64,000 bases of DNA from positions 806,001-870,000 of the forward strand of contig JADJBR010000007.1 of the NCBI GenBank assembly GCA_016703645.1. Direction: 5' to 3'. The notes under the pieces are model-generated. The model was not told where the DNA came from. It saw only the letters and a list, made by a program, of their open reading frames with translations, and did no database searches. This document shows positions 26,957 through 36,430 of this stretch, one piece after another; within the stretch, counting starts at the first letter, position 1; each line of letters opens with the position of its first letter. The DNA comes from Zoogloea sp. (GTDB lineage Bacteria; Pseudomonadota; Gammaproteobacteria; Burkholderiales; Rhodocyclaceae). Made by a program: the position numbers and the translations under genes.

Positions 26957-27604
26957 ATGCACCCGATCTGGCTCTTCGACCTGGACAACACGCTGCACAA
27001 CGCCAGCCCGCACATCTTTCCGCACATCAACCGCAGCATGACGGCCTACCTCATGCGCCACCTGGATCTCGACGAGCGGGATGCCAACCGGCTGCGCATG
27101 GACTACTGGAAGCGCTACGGAGCCACCCTCACCGGCCTGATGCGACATCATGGCACCCGGCCCGAGCACTTCCTCCACGACACCCACCAGTTTCCCGATC
27201 TGGCGCAAATGGTGGTGTTCGACCGGGCAGTCCGTCACCTGTTGCGCCGCCTCCCCGGGAAGAAGATCGTCTTTTCCAACGGCCCGCTGCGTTACGCCGA
27301 GGCCGTGCTGGACGTGATGGGCATCCGCAAATTGTTTGCCGATGTCTATTCGGTCGAACAGATGCGCTTCCACCCCAAACCCAAACTCGCAGGCTTTCAC
27401 CACCTCATCAAGGACCATCAGCTCAACCCCCGGCGCTGCATTCTCGTCGAAGACAGCGCTGAAAATCTGCGCACTGCCAAGCGCCTTGGCATGAAGACGG
27501 TCTGGATCAGTCGCAGCCTTCGCCAACCCGACTTCGTTGATTGCCAGCTTCCCTCCGTGCTGGGCCTGAGCCGGCATAGGATCAGGACTCTGACTTCGGG
27601 GTAA
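26957..27604 (+). CDS. HAD-superfamily pyrimidine 5'-nucleotidase-like protein
   Basis: The 215-residue cytoplasmic phosphatase has the HAD motif FDLDNTL (Asp8 and Asp10), motif II in KIVFSNGPL and motif IV in CILVEDSAENLRTAK. It resembles yeast Sdt1-type pyrimidine 5'-nucleotidases (the NASPHIFPHIN cap segment). It starts three bases after the bioC stop, so it is probably cotranscribed with bioB-bioC, although no biotin role is known. Confidence 0.88.
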   Translation: MHPIWLFDLDNTLHNASPHIFPHINRSMTAYLMRHLDLDERDANRLRMDYWKRYGATLTGLMRHHGTRPEHFLHDTHQFPDLAQMVVFDRAVRHLLRRLPGKKIVFSNGPLRYAEAVLDVMGIRKLFADVYSVEQMRFHPKPKLAGFHHLIKDHQLNPRRCILVEDSAENLRTAKRLGMKTVWISRSLRQPDFVDCQLPSVLGLSRHRIRTLTSG

Positions 27605-27640
27605 AATAGCGGATTACGCTATCCATGCAGCGGAACCGCC

Positions 27641-28717
27641 ATGCCCAACTCCAAGACTGAAAACCTGAACATCGCGGCCTTCGACCGCATGCCCTCGCCG
27701 GACGAGATCACCGCCCGCCTACCCCTCAGCGAGACGGCGACCAAGGTCGTGACCGAGGGCCGCCAAACCCTGCAGGCCATTCTCGTCCACAAGGACCCGC
27801 GTGTTTTCGTCGTGGTGGGCCCCTGTTCCATCCACGATCCGGTTGCCGGCATCGATTACGCACGCCGCCTCAAGAAGCTGGCGGACGAAGTCTCCGACAC
27901 CCTGGTGCTGGTGATGCGCGTGTATTTCGAGAAGCCCCGCACCTCCACCGGCTGGAAGGGCTACATCAACGACCCGTACATGGACGACTCCTTCCGCATC
28001 GACGAAGGCATGGAGAAGGCGCGGCGGTTCCTGCTTGAGGTGAATGAGGTCGGCCTGCCCACGGGCACCGAAGCCCTCGACCCCATCGCCCCCCAGTACT
28101 ACGGAGACCTGATCGCGTGGACAGCCATTGGCGCCCGCACCTCCGAGTCCCAGACCCACCGTGAGATGGCCTCCGGCCTGTCCACCCCGGTCGGCTTCAA
28201 GAACGGCACCGACGGATCCCTCGATGCCGCCGTCAACGGCATCCTCTCCGCCTCCCACCCCCACAGTTTCCTGGGCATCAACGGCCAGGGCCAGTCCTCG
28301 ATCATCCGCACCCGCGGCAATGCCCACGGCCATGTGGTGCTCCGCGGCGGTGGCGGCAGACCCAACTACGACACTGTCTCCGTGTCCCTTGCCGAAAAGG
28401 CCCTTGGCAAGGCCAAGCTGCCGGCCAACATCGTCATCGACTGCTCCCATGCCAACTCCTGGAAAAACCCGGAGTATCAGCCCCTGGTCATGCGCGACGT
28501 CGCCCACCAGATCCGTGAAGGCAACCGCTCCATCGTCGGTCTGATGATCGAAAGCCACATCGAATCAGGCAATCAGCCCATCCCGGCGGATCTCTCCCAG
28601 TTGCGCTATGGCTGCTCCGTAACCGATGCCTGCGTTGACTGGAGCACCACCGAAGAGATGATCCGCAACACCCGTGACATCCTGCGGGAGATCCTGCCGA
28701 AGCGGAGCGTGGCCTGA
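27641..28717 (+). CDS. aroG: 3-deoxy-7-phosphoheptulonate synthase (class I DAHP synthase)
   Basis: This 358-residue enzyme condenses phosphoenolpyruvate and erythrose 4-phosphate, the first step of aromatic amino acid synthesis. Motifs include VVGPCSIHDP, MRVYFEKPRTSTGWKG, GARTSESQTHRE and DCSHANS. It belongs to the AroF/G/H type; which aromatic amino acid inhibits it cannot be read safely. A TAAAAT hexamer (27602-27607) is a possible -10. The stop overlaps the serB start by one base. Confidence 0.97.
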   Translation: MPNSKTENLNIAAFDRMPSPDEITARLPLSETATKVVTEGRQTLQAILVHKDPRVFVVVGPCSIHDPVAGIDYARRLKKLADEVSDTLVLVMRVYFEKPRTSTGWKGYINDPYMDDSFRIDEGMEKARRFLLEVNEVGLPTGTEALDPIAPQYYGDLIAWTAIGARTSESQTHREMASGLSTPVGFKNGTDGSLDAAVNGILSASHPHSFLGINGQGQSSIIRTRGNAHGHVVLRGGGGRPNYDTVSVSLAEKALGKAKLPANIVIDCSHANSWKNPEYQPLVMRDVAHQIREGNRSIVGLMIESHIESGNQPIPADLSQLRYGCSVTDACVDWSTTEEMIRNTRDILREILPKRSVA

Positions 28718-29547
28718 TGAACCTGGTCGTACAGGGCCAGAAGGTCGAAACCCGCGCCCTGAAGGATCTCGCCACGCTGACGGGTTCGGAAGGCATCGGA
28801 CGCCTCGGCAACAACGCTTTCCGCCTCATTGATGCGAAACCTCACCCTGACCTTGCCGCCTACTGCGACGCCCATCAGCTGGACTTTGCCTTCGTTCCCG
28901 AAGACCGCCATCTGAACAACTTCCGGCTGTTCGTCACCGACATGGATTCGACGCTGATCAGCATCGAGTGCATCGACGAGATCGCAGACATGCAAGGGCT
29001 CAAGACGGAAGTGGCGACCATTACCGAAGCCGCAATGCGTGGGGAGCTTGATTTTCGTGAATCCCTGACCCGCCGCGTGGCCTTGCTTGAGGGTTTGCCC
29101 GAACAAGCCCTGGCGCAGGTTTTCAAGGAACGCCTACGCCTCAATCCAGGCGCGGAAGCCATGATGACCGGTCTCAAGAATGCCGGCATTGTCACCGTGC
29201 TGGTTTCCGGCGGGTTCACATACTTCACCGACCGCCTGCAAAAGCAGCTCGGCTTCGATTACGCCGTGGCCAACCAACTGGAAATACGCAATGGAAAGCT
29301 CACCGGCAGGGTCAAGGGTGAGGTGATCGACGGTGAAGCCAAGCGACATACCCTCCAGCTCGTGCGCAAGCACCATGGTTTCGCGCCGGAGAGCGTCATC
29401 GCAGCGGGAGATGGGGCCAACGACCTGCCCATGCTCACGGAGGCGGGAATCGGCATCGCCTATCATGCCAAACCGGTCGTGAGGATGCAGGCCACCCACG
29501 CCATCAACCATGCCGGGCTGGACGGCATTCTCAGACTGTTTGCCTAA
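28717..29547 (+). CDS. serB: Phosphoserine phosphatase
   Basis: The 276-residue HAD enzyme completes serine synthesis. Catalytic residues are in FVTDMDSTLI (Asp75, Asp77), VLVSGGFTYF and AAGDGANDLPML. The N-terminal ~70 residues form the usual regulatory-like extension. It is coupled to the DAHP synthase gene by a TGATG overlap, an unusual but functionally neutral pairing. Confidence 0.96.
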   Translation: MNLVVQGQKVETRALKDLATLTGSEGIGRLGNNAFRLIDAKPHPDLAAYCDAHQLDFAFVPEDRHLNNFRLFVTDMDSTLISIECIDEIADMQGLKTEVATITEAAMRGELDFRESLTRRVALLEGLPEQALAQVFKERLRLNPGAEAMMTGLKNAGIVTVLVSGGFTYFTDRLQKQLGFDYAVANQLEIRNGKLTGRVKGEVIDGEAKRHTLQLVRKHHGFAPESVIAAGDGANDLPMLTEAGIGIAYHAKPVVRMQATHAINHAGLDGILRLFA

Positions 29548-29763
29548 GCACCGAACTGGTGCGACTGGCGCGAGCGCTCGGCCCGGAAAAACCGAAGGGC
29601 CCTTTCGTGGAAACATGCCGACCGGTTCAGCCTGCCTCCCGCGCAGTCTCTCCAACCTTGCTGCTCGCGACCAGTGCAGGCACATCCTAACGACGCCGAC
29701 CACGGCCTGCCGTGGAGCAATGCACATGCTGCATGACAGCATAAATAGATTTGTCGAAATTAT

Positions 29764-29791
29764 TTACACTCGCATCGGGTGAAGGTATATT
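29764..29791 (+). promoter_or_regulatory. Candidate promoter of the NlpC/P60 gene
   Basis: TTACAC (29764-29769), a 16-base spacer and TATATT (29786-29791) stand directly upstream. The predicted transcript start would fall on or next to the ATG at 29798, so the mRNA may be leaderless; a GAAGG at 29781 is 12 bases from the ATG. Confidence 0.4.
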
Positions 29792-29797
29792 CATCTA

Positions 29798-30334
29798 ATG
29801 CCTATCAAGAAGACGATAATCGGCTTTTTTGTAGCGATCGCCTCATCCGGTGCGGTCCTCGCGTCAGAGCTTCCCTACCGGAGCAACGACGAAGCCCCTG
29901 CGACCTCGGTTTTCGAGCGATACACCGATTCGGTGCGATCCCTCGTAGACCGCAGCCTCAACTTCCTTGGCGTTCCTTACCGCATGGGTGGCACCAGCCC
30001 CCTTACCGGCTTTGACTGCAGCGGCTTTGTGGGCAAGGTTTTTGCCGATGCACTCGGTTTCGGCATGCCCCGAACCGCCGCCGAAATGGCGCAGATGGGC
30101 GAACAGGTCAGCCTGACTGAACTCAAACCGGGCGATCTCGTATTCTTCAACACCATGCGGCGCACGTTTTCCCACGTGGGCATCTACCTTGGCAACAACC
30201 AGTTTGTGCACGCCCCGTCCTCGGGCGGCGTAGTGCGCGTTGAGGACATGCGCATCAGTTACTGGGCAGCCCGCTACGACGGCGCCCGCCGCGTCCTGCC
30301 CAGCTCCCAGTCGCGGCAGTCGCGGACGAATTGA
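29798..30334 (+). CDS. Exported NlpC/P60 peptidase
   Basis: This 178-residue protein has a signal peptide (IIGFFVAIASSGAVLA) and an NlpC/P60 domain: catalytic Cys74 in GFDCSGFV, His126 in FSHVGIYL and the third residue His138 in FVHAP. It probably hydrolyses peptidoglycan stem peptides in the periplasm. The upstream 250-base region holds a candidate promoter and small inverted repeats (29700-29715, 29726-29742) and no other gene that I can see. Confidence 0.93.
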   Translation: MPIKKTIIGFFVAIASSGAVLASELPYRSNDEAPATSVFERYTDSVRSLVDRSLNFLGVPYRMGGTSPLTGFDCSGFVGKVFADALGFGMPRTAAEMAQMGEQVSLTELKPGDLVFFNTMRRTFSHVGIYLGNNQFVHAPSSGGVVRVEDMRISYWAARYDGARRVLPSSQSRQSRTN

Positions 30335-30409
30335 CCCACGCTTCCGGGCCGACTTCCAGACGCATCATGCAGCGACCGGCCCAGGAAAGGTCGATCTCCA
30401 AGAGCTAGC

Positions 30410-31114
30410 ATGATCCCATGGCTGGGTGATCGCCCTGCATTCCCGCCCGTCTCCCGCGCACTGCGCGAGCCCAACGGCCTTCTGGCTGCGGGCGGCGCTC
30501 TCACACCCGAATGGCTGCTGGCGGCCTATCGGCGCGGCATCTTTCCATGGTTCAACGATGGTGAGCCGATCCTGTGGTGGAGCCCCAACCCCCGCATGGT
30601 GGTGTTTCCCGACGAGGCACGAATAAGTCGCTCCCTGAACAAGACGCTCCGCAGAGGCGACTACGAGGTCCGCCTCGATCACGACTTTCCCGCCGTCATC
30701 CGAGCTTGCGCCGCGCCCCGGGAGCCCGGAGGGCGCACCTGGATCACCCCGGACATCCAGTCCGCCTACATCCGGATGCATCAGCTCGGCTACGCCCACA
30801 GCGTCGAAACCTACATGGATGGCGAGCTTGCCGGCGGTCTGTATGGCATGGCCCTGGGACAGGCGTTCTTTGGGGAATCCATGTTCAGCCGGCGCACCGA
30901 CGCCTCCAAGATTGCCTTCGCCCACCTCACGCGCTTTCTTGAGCAACACGATTTCCGCGTGCTAGATTGTCAGATGACCACGCAGCACCTGGCCTCACTG
31001 GGCGGTCGCGAGATTGCCCGGGAAGACTTTGCGAAACTGCTCAACGACTTTGCCAGCGTCGATCCGTCACCGGCACGCTGGCCCGAGGATGGCGCGACTC
31101 ACCCCTGGACGTAG
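30410..31114 (+). CDS. aat: Leucyl/phenylalanyl-tRNA-protein transferase
   Basis: The 234-residue enzyme adds Leu or Phe to N-terminal Arg or Lys of proteins, creating N-degrons for ClpS-ClpAP. Motifs include AYRRGIFPWFNDGEPILWWSP, GRTWITPDIQ and GGLYGMALGQAFFGESMFSR. It starts 75 bases after the NlpC/P60 gene and is followed after six bases by the second N-degron transferase. Confidence 0.97.
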   Translation: MIPWLGDRPAFPPVSRALREPNGLLAAGGALTPEWLLAAYRRGIFPWFNDGEPILWWSPNPRMVVFPDEARISRSLNKTLRRGDYEVRLDHDFPAVIRACAAPREPGGRTWITPDIQSAYIRMHQLGYAHSVETYMDGELAGGLYGMALGQAFFGESMFSRRTDASKIAFAHLTRFLEQHDFRVLDCQMTTQHLASLGGREIAREDFAKLLNDFASVDPSPARWPEDGATHPWT

Positions 31115-31120
31115 TGCTCG

Positions 31121-31861
31121 ATGCTGAAGGACTATCCCTACTCCCTGCTGCAGTTCTACGCAACCGCTCCCTACGCGTGCTCCTACCTGCCTGACAGACA
31201 GGCCCGCTCCCAGGTGGCCACCCCGAGCCACCTGATCGACACGCCGCTTTATAGTGAGCTGGTACACAGTGGCTTCCGGCGTAGCGGCATCTTCACCTAT
31301 CGACCATACTGCGACGCCTGCCGAGCCTGCATCCCCGTACGCATCCCCGTTGCCACATTTCGTCCCAGTCGCAGCCAGCGCCGAGCCTTGAACGCCTGTG
31401 GCCATTTCCTGCCCCGGGAGATGCCGCTTGAGTTCATCGAGGAACACTACCTCCTGTATCAGCGCTACCAAGCCTCCCGCCATGCGGGCGGTGGCATGGA
31501 TCAGGACAACCGGGAGCAGTACGCCCACTTCCTGCTGCAAAGTCACGTGGACAGCCGCCTCATCGAGTTTCGCGAAGACGGCATCCTGCGCATGGTCAGC
31601 GTCATCGACTGCCTCACCGACGGTCTGTCCAGCGTCTACACCTTTTACGAGCCCGGGGTCGCCGGGCCGGGGCTGGGCACCTTTGGCGTACTGTGGCAGA
31701 TCGAAGTCTGCCGCGAACTAAAGCTCCCCTACCTGTACCTCGGATACTGGATACGGGAGAGCCGCAAGATGGCTTACAAGGCCCGCTTCAGGCCGCTCCA
31801 GGGGAGGATTGGCGGCCAGTGGCAAACCCTTACCGACGCCGACATCGCCCAACTCGCATGA
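31121..31861 (+). CDS. bpt: Aspartate/glutamate leucyltransferase (Bpt/ATE family)
   Basis: The 246-residue protein belongs to the arginyl-tRNA-protein transferase family; bacterial members transfer Leu to N-terminal Asp or Glu. Motifs are [31 protein letters not shown] (CxxC) and [21 protein letters not shown]. With aat it completes the N-end rule pair. The TGA overlaps the ATG of the next gene. Confidence 0.95.
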   Translation: MLKDYPYSLLQFYATAPYACSYLPDRQARSQVATPSHLIDTPLYSELVHSGFRRSGIFTYRPYCDACRACIPVRIPVATFRPSRSQRRALNACGHFLPREMPLEFIEEHYLLYQRYQASRHAGGGMDQDNREQYAHFLLQSHVDSRLIEFREDGILRMVSVIDCLTDGLSSVYTFYEPGVAGPGLGTFGVLWQIEVCRELKLPYLYLGYWIRESRKMAYKARFRPLQGRIGGQWQTLTDADIAQLA

Positions 31862-32343
31862 CCCACCCCAGGCTTTCCCGCATGCACCGACGCTCCCTCG
31901 CCCTCATCGCAGCCATCACCTTTCCCGGCCCGGCCGCTGCCTGGGTCGATGAGCTCATCGAGGCGCCCGGACGTCACTGGCTCGTGCTCTCCGGCGCATC
32001 GCACCACTTCCAGCCCGAGCGTCGCGACTGGCGGGAAACCAATCCCGGCGTCGGTATCGAGAAGGCGTTCACCGGCACCCCCTGGGTGGCAACGGCCGGC
32101 TACTTCCGCAACAGCTATGACCGCAACACCTTCTACGCCGGTGCACGCTGGATGCCCCTGGCCCTGGGGCCTGTGCGCCTGGGCGCCTTTGGCCTGATTG
32201 CCAGTGGCTATCCGTCGCCGGTTCTCGTCCTGCCGGCCGCTTCAGTCCAGGCCGGGCGGGTCGGCGTCAACCTGGTCGCCATCCCCAACCTTCCCGGCTA
32301 CAGCGGCTATCTGGGGCTACAGCTCCGCTTCGCCGTCGATTGA
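31858..32343 (+). CDS. Small exported, probably beta-barrel, protein of unknown function
   Basis: About 161 residues with a signal peptide ([16 protein letters not shown]). The mature part alternates hydrophobic and polar residues in short strands, with [33 protein letters not shown] and a C-terminal LQLRFAVD ending in an aromatic-x-x pattern, resembling a small outer-membrane barrel. I cannot assign a function. The first ATG overlaps the bpt stop; an ATG eight codons on would give a shorter, more usual signal peptide. pyrD follows 41 bases later. Confidence 0.78.
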   Translation: MTHPRLSRMHRRSLALIAAITFPGPAAAWVDELIEAPGRHWLVLSGASHHFQPERRDWRETNPGVGIEKAFTGTPWVATAGYFRNSYDRNTFYAGARWMPLALGPVRLGAFGLIASGYPSPVLVLPAASVQAGRVGVNLVAIPNLPGYSGYLGLQLRFAVD

Positions 32344-32384
32344 GCGTCGAAACATAGCTTTTCCGCACTGCGGTAGAATGGCGG

Positions 32385-33398
32385 ATGCTCTACGAAATCG
32401 CCCGCCCCCTCCTCTTCTCCCTTGATGCGGAGACCGCCCACGAAACCGCACTGGCCAGCCTGAATGTCGCGGGGCGCCTGCTGCCCGCCGGCAAACCGCT
32501 TCCCGCCCGCCCGGTGAATGTGATGGGCCTCGGCTTCCCCAACCGCATCGGTATGGCTGCCGGCCTCGACAAGAACGGCGAGATCATCGACGGCCTGGCC
32601 CGCATGGGTTTCGGCTTCATCGAAATCGGCACCATCACCCCACGTGCCCAGCTTGGCAACCCCAAGCCACGCATGTTCCGGCTGCCGGAAGTCAAAGGCA
32701 TCATCAACCGCATGGGTTTCAACAACCACGGCATTGATGCGCTCATCGCCAACGTCGAAGCCATGAAGTTCAAGGGCATCCTCGGCATCAACATTGGCAA
32801 GAACGCCGACACCCCCATCGAACGTGCCGCCGACGACTACCTGATCTGCCTCGACAAGGCCTACCCATTGGCCAGCTACATCACGGTCAACATCTCGTCG
32901 CCCAACACCAAGAATCTGCGCCAGCTGCAGGGCGAGTCCGAGCTGGACGCCCTCCTTGGCCAGCTCAAGGCACGCCAGGCCCAGCTGGCTGACAGGCACG
33001 GCCGCTATGTGCCCATCACCCTCAAGATCGCCCCCGACCTGGACGACGCCCAGATCACCAACATCGCGGATGCCCTGCGGCGCCACCGCATCGATGCCGT
33101 GATTGCCACCAACACCACCCTGGCCCGGGACAAGGTCCAGGGCATCCCCTTTGGCGATCAGCAGGGTGGCCTGTCCGGCGCCCCGCTGTTCGAAGCCTCC
33201 ACCGCGGTCGTCGCAGCCCTTGCCAAGGCACTCCAGAACGAACTGCCCATCATTGCTGCCGGTGGTGTCTTCGACGGCCGCCAGGCACGGGCCAAACTCG
33301 ACGCCGGCGCGAAGCTGGTCCAGATCTACAGCGGCCTGATCTACCGTGGCCCGGCCCTCGTCCGTGAAGCCGTGGCCGAAACCAGTGACTACGCATGA
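32385..33398 (+). CDS. pyrD: Dihydroorotate dehydrogenase (quinone), class 2
   Basis: This 337-residue FMN enzyme oxidises dihydroorotate with quinone at the membrane. It has the class 2 N-terminal helix ([19 protein letters not shown]), [24 protein letters not shown] with the catalytic Ser, and IAAGGVFDG. No clear Shine-Dalgarno precedes the ATG; a TAGAAT (32374-32379) lies just upstream, so the transcript may start very near the ATG. The aat-bpt-pyrD neighbourhood is common in betaproteobacteria. Confidence 0.97.
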   Translation: MLYEIARPLLFSLDAETAHETALASLNVAGRLLPAGKPLPARPVNVMGLGFPNRIGMAAGLDKNGEIIDGLARMGFGFIEIGTITPRAQLGNPKPRMFRLPEVKGIINRMGFNNHGIDALIANVEAMKFKGILGINIGKNADTPIERAADDYLICLDKAYPLASYITVNISSPNTKNLRQLQGESELDALLGQLKARQAQLADRHGRYVPITLKIAPDLDDAQITNIADALRRHRIDAVIATNTTLARDKVQGIPFGDQQGGLSGAPLFEASTAVVAALAKALQNELPIIAAGGVFDGRQARAKLDAGAKLVQIYSGLIYRGPALVREAVAETSDYA

Positions 33399-33433
33399 TG
33401 TTCGCCACCGGAATACCCCCACTCGCAGCAGGC

Positions 33434-33463
33434 TTGAGCCCCGCCCTCCCCGCGCGGGATAAT
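33434..33463 (+). promoter_or_regulatory. Candidate promoter of the rnf operon
   Basis: TTGAGC (33434-33439) and GATAAT (33458-33463) are separated by 18 bases, 30 bases upstream of the rnfA ATG. Confidence 0.4.
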
Positions 33464-33492
33464 CCGGCCCCGGCCCTCCCTGTGCAGCTGAC

Positions 33493-34077
33493 ATGACCAG
33501 CTACCTTTTCGTGATCCTCGGCGCCGTTCTGGTGAACAACGTCGTTCTGGTCCGCATCCTCGGCCTGTGTCCATTCATGGGCGTCTCCAAGAAGCTCGAC
33601 ACGGCCGTCGGCATGGGTGCGGCAACCACCTTCGTGCTGACCCTGGGCTGCGGCACCAGCTATCTGGTGGACCACTACGTCCTCATCCCCGCGGGTGTGG
33701 ACTACCTGCGTACCCTGGCCTTCATCGTGATCATCGCCGCCATCGTGCAGGTCACCGAACTGGTCATCCAGAAGACCAGCCCGGTCCTGCACCAGGTGCT
33801 CGGCATCTACCTGCCCCTGATCACCACCAACTGTGCGGTGCTCGGCGTCCCCCTGCTCAACGTGGCCCTGCACCACGATCTGCTCGAATCCCTGCTTTTC
33901 GGCTTTGGCAGTTCGGTCGGCTTTTCCCTCGTCCTGGTCCTTTTCGCCGGCATCCGCGAGCGCCTGGACGGCGCCGACGTGCCTGCGCCCTTCAAGGGCA
34001 CCGCCATCGCCATGGTCACGGCCGGCCTGATGAGCCTGGCCTTCATGGGCTTCGCCGGGCTGGACAAGTATCACTGA
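33493..34077 (+). CDS. rnfA: Rnf electron transport complex subunit A
   Basis: The 194-residue membrane protein has six hydrophobic helices, beginning [24 protein letters not shown], with the conserved LTTNCAVLG segment. RnfA and RnfE form the membrane core of the Rnf (Rsx) ferredoxin:NAD+ oxidoreductase, with cysteines that bind an intramembrane iron-sulfur cluster. It leads the complete rnfABCDGE set. Confidence 0.97.
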   Translation: MTSYLFVILGAVLVNNVVLVRILGLCPFMGVSKKLDTAVGMGAATTFVLTLGCGTSYLVDHYVLIPAGVDYLRTLAFIVIIAAIVQVTELVIQKTSPVLHQVLGIYLPLITTNCAVLGVPLLNVALHHDLLESLLFGFGSSVGFSLVLVLFAGIRERLDGADVPAPFKGTAIAMVTAGLMSLAFMGFAGLDKYH

Positions 34078-34093
34078 GCTTTCGCACCGAACC

Positions 34094-34645
34094 ATGCTCA
34101 CCGCACTCCTCGTCATGACCGGCATCGCCCTGCTCCTCGGAGCCGGGCTGGGTTTCGCCTCCATCAAGTTCAAGGTCGAAGGCGACCCCCTGGTGGACAA
34201 GATCGACGCCATCCTTCCGCAGACCCAATGCGGCCAGTGCGGCTTTCCGGGCTGCCGCCCCTACGCCAATGCGATCGCCGGCGGAGAGGCCGAGATCAAC
34301 CAATGCCCCCCGGGTGGCGAGGAAGGCATCCGCAAGCTGGCCGATCTGCTCGGGCGCGAGTTCAAACCCCTCTCCGAAGAACACGGGGTTGAAAAGCCCA
34401 AGTCCGTAGCGGTGATCGACGAAGTCACCTGCATCGGCTGCACCCTGTGCATCCAGGCCTGCCCGGTGGACGCCATCGTCGGCGCCGCCAAGCAGATGCA
34501 CACCATCATCGCCGCCGACTGCACCGGCTGCGAGTTGTGCCTGGCCCCCTGCCCGGTGGACTGCATCGCCATGGAACCCATCGCCGAGACCGTGGACACC
34601 TGGAAATGGCGCTATCCGGTCTTCCAGATCAAGCAGGCCGCCTAG
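34094..34645 (+). CDS. rnfB: Rnf complex subunit B (iron-sulfur protein)
   Basis: The 183-residue protein has an N-terminal membrane helix, a CGQCGFPGC...C four-cysteine Fe4S4 motif, and two ferredoxin-type clusters ([12 protein letters not shown] and [12 protein letters not shown]). It accepts electrons from or donates them to ferredoxin on the cytoplasmic side. It starts 16 bases after rnfA. Confidence 0.97.
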   Translation: MLTALLVMTGIALLLGAGLGFASIKFKVEGDPLVDKIDAILPQTQCGQCGFPGCRPYANAIAGGEAEINQCPPGGEEGIRKLADLLGREFKPLSEEHGVEKPKSVAVIDEVTCIGCTLCIQACPVDAIVGAAKQMHTIIAADCTGCELCLAPCPVDCIAMEPIAETVDTWKWRYPVFQIKQAA

Positions 34646-34725
34646 GATGAAACAAAGCCAAGCCCACTTCGTTGGTGCCCCCCGCGGAGAAAGCCACCCA
34701 CTCCGGACGGCCGGACAGCTCTGAC

Positions 34726-36408
34726 ATGCTGCGCAAACTCTTCAAGTTCCATGGTGGCGTGAAGCCCCAGACCAACAAGGAACAGTCCACCACCGCCCCC
34801 ATCGCCCCCGTGCCCCTGCCGGACAGGCTGGTGATCCCCCTGCACCAGTCTGTCGGTGGCCCCCCTCGGCCGCAGGTACAGCCCGGTGATCGGGTCTTCA
34901 AGGGGCAGCGCATTGGGGCCGCCGACGGCAATCTGTCCTCCGCCGTCCATGCCTCAACCTCCGGCATCGTCCGCGATGTGGTGCCAGCGGTCATGCCCCA
35001 CACCTCGGGCCTCACCACCCTGTCGGTGGTCATTGAGCCGGACGGCGAGGATCGCTGGGGCGAACTCGACCGGATCAACGTCCGGGCCGCCACCCCCGAC
35101 GAACTCCGTGACTACCTGCGCGACGCCGGCGTGGTGGGCCTGGGCGGCGCCGTGTTTCCCAGCCACCTCAAGCTCAAGCCCGGCAAGGAAGGCAGCCTCG
35201 ATACCCTGGTGATCAATGGTGCCGAGTGCGAACCCTTCATCACCTGCGACGACATGCTGATGCGGGAGCGGGCCACCGACATGCTCAAGGGCATCAGCGC
35301 CATGCGCCACATGCTCCAGGCCCGGGACGTGCTGATCGGCATCGAGGACAACAAGCCCGAGGCCCTCGCCGCCGTCCAGGCCGCCATCACGGCCAGCGGC
35401 GAGAAGGGCATCGAAGCCATCGCCATCCCCACCCGCTACCCGGCCGGCGGCGCCAAGCAGCTCATCCGCGTGCTCACCGGCATCGAAGTCCCCCATGGGC
35501 GTCGCTCCACCGATTTCGGCGTGCAATGTTTCAACGTCGGCACGGCCTACAGCATCCACGAGGCCCTCGAACACGGCCGGCCACTGGTCTCGCGGCTCGT
35601 CACCGTGGCCGGCAACGTGAATGCCCCGCGCAACTACGAAGTGCTCATCGGCACCCCGATGGACCACGTGGTACGCCTGGCCGGTGCCCACCCCGACACC
35701 GACCGCTACATCATGGGCGGCCCGATGATGGGTGTGCGCATGCCGGCCTTCGACGTACCGGTGGTCAAGGCCACCAACTGCATCCTGGTCGGCAGCCCGG
35801 CCCTCTTTCCGCCCCCGCCACCCGAGATGCCCTGCATCCGCTGTGGCGAATGTGCCAAGGCCTGCCCGGCGGATCTTGCCCCTTTCGAGATGTACTGGTT
35901 CTCCCGCGCCAGGAACTTCGGCAAGACCCAGGAATACCATCTCTTCGATTGCATCGAGTGCGGCTGCTGCAGCTTCGTGTGCCCGTCCCACATTCCGCTG
36001 GTGGACTACTTCCGCTTCTCCAAGAGTGAGATCTGGGCCCGCGAACGGGAAAAGGAAGCGGCCGACACCGCCCGCGAGCGCTTCGAGTTCAAGAACCTCC
36101 GGCAGGAGCGGGAAAAGCAGGAAAAAGCCGAAAAGCTTGCCGCCAAGGCGGCTGCAACCCGCGAGAAGGTTGCGGGCGAGACAGCGACACCGGCAGCAGC
36201 CACTGCAGCCAAGCCTTCCGGCGACGACGCCAAGCGCGCCCTGATCGAGGCCGCCATGGAGAAGGCCCGCCAGCAGAAGGCACAGGCTGCCCCCAAGAAC
36301 GTGGACGTTACCAGCCCGGACGTGCAGGCCGAGATGGCCGCCATCGATGCCCGTCGCCGGGCAGCCGAACCCCCCACCGAACCTCCACCCCCGGCCGGCC
36401 AGGCCTGA
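34726..36408 (+). CDS. rnfC: Rnf complex subunit C
   Basis: The 560-residue soluble subunit holds the NADH/FMN site and two Fe4S4 clusters (CIRCGECAKACP near residue 385 and CIECGCCSFVCP near residue 424). An Ala/Lys/Glu-rich coiled tail follows (from about residue 455), as in other proteobacterial RnfC proteins. I start at the ATG giving MLRKLFKFHGG, the family N terminus; an upstream GTG would add 18 unrelated residues. rnfD begins 22 bases downstream. Confidence 0.94.
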   Translation: MLRKLFKFHGGVKPQTNKEQSTTAPIAPVPLPDRLVIPLHQSVGGPPRPQVQPGDRVFKGQRIGAADGNLSSAVHASTSGIVRDVVPAVMPHTSGLTTLSVVIEPDGEDRWGELDRINVRAATPDELRDYLRDAGVVGLGGAVFPSHLKLKPGKEGSLDTLVINGAECEPFITCDDMLMRERATDMLKGISAMRHMLQARDVLIGIEDNKPEALAAVQAAITASGEKGIEAIAIPTRYPAGGAKQLIRVLTGIEVPHGRRSTDFGVQCFNVGTAYSIHEALEHGRPLVSRLVTVAGNVNAPRNYEVLIGTPMDHVVRLAGAHPDTDRYIMGGPMMGVRMPAFDVPVVKATNCILVGSPALFPPPPPEMPCIRCGECAKACPADLAPFEMYWFSRARNFGKTQEYHLFDCIECGCCSFVCPSHIPLVDYFRFSKSEIWAREREKEAADTARERFEFKNLRQEREKQEKAEKLAAKAAATREKVAGETATPAAATAAKPSGDDAKRALIEAAMEKARQQKAQAAPKNVDVTSPDVQAEMAAIDARRRAAEPPTEPPPPAGQA

Positions 36409-36430
36409 GCGCGCCGCCCGGAACCCGCCC

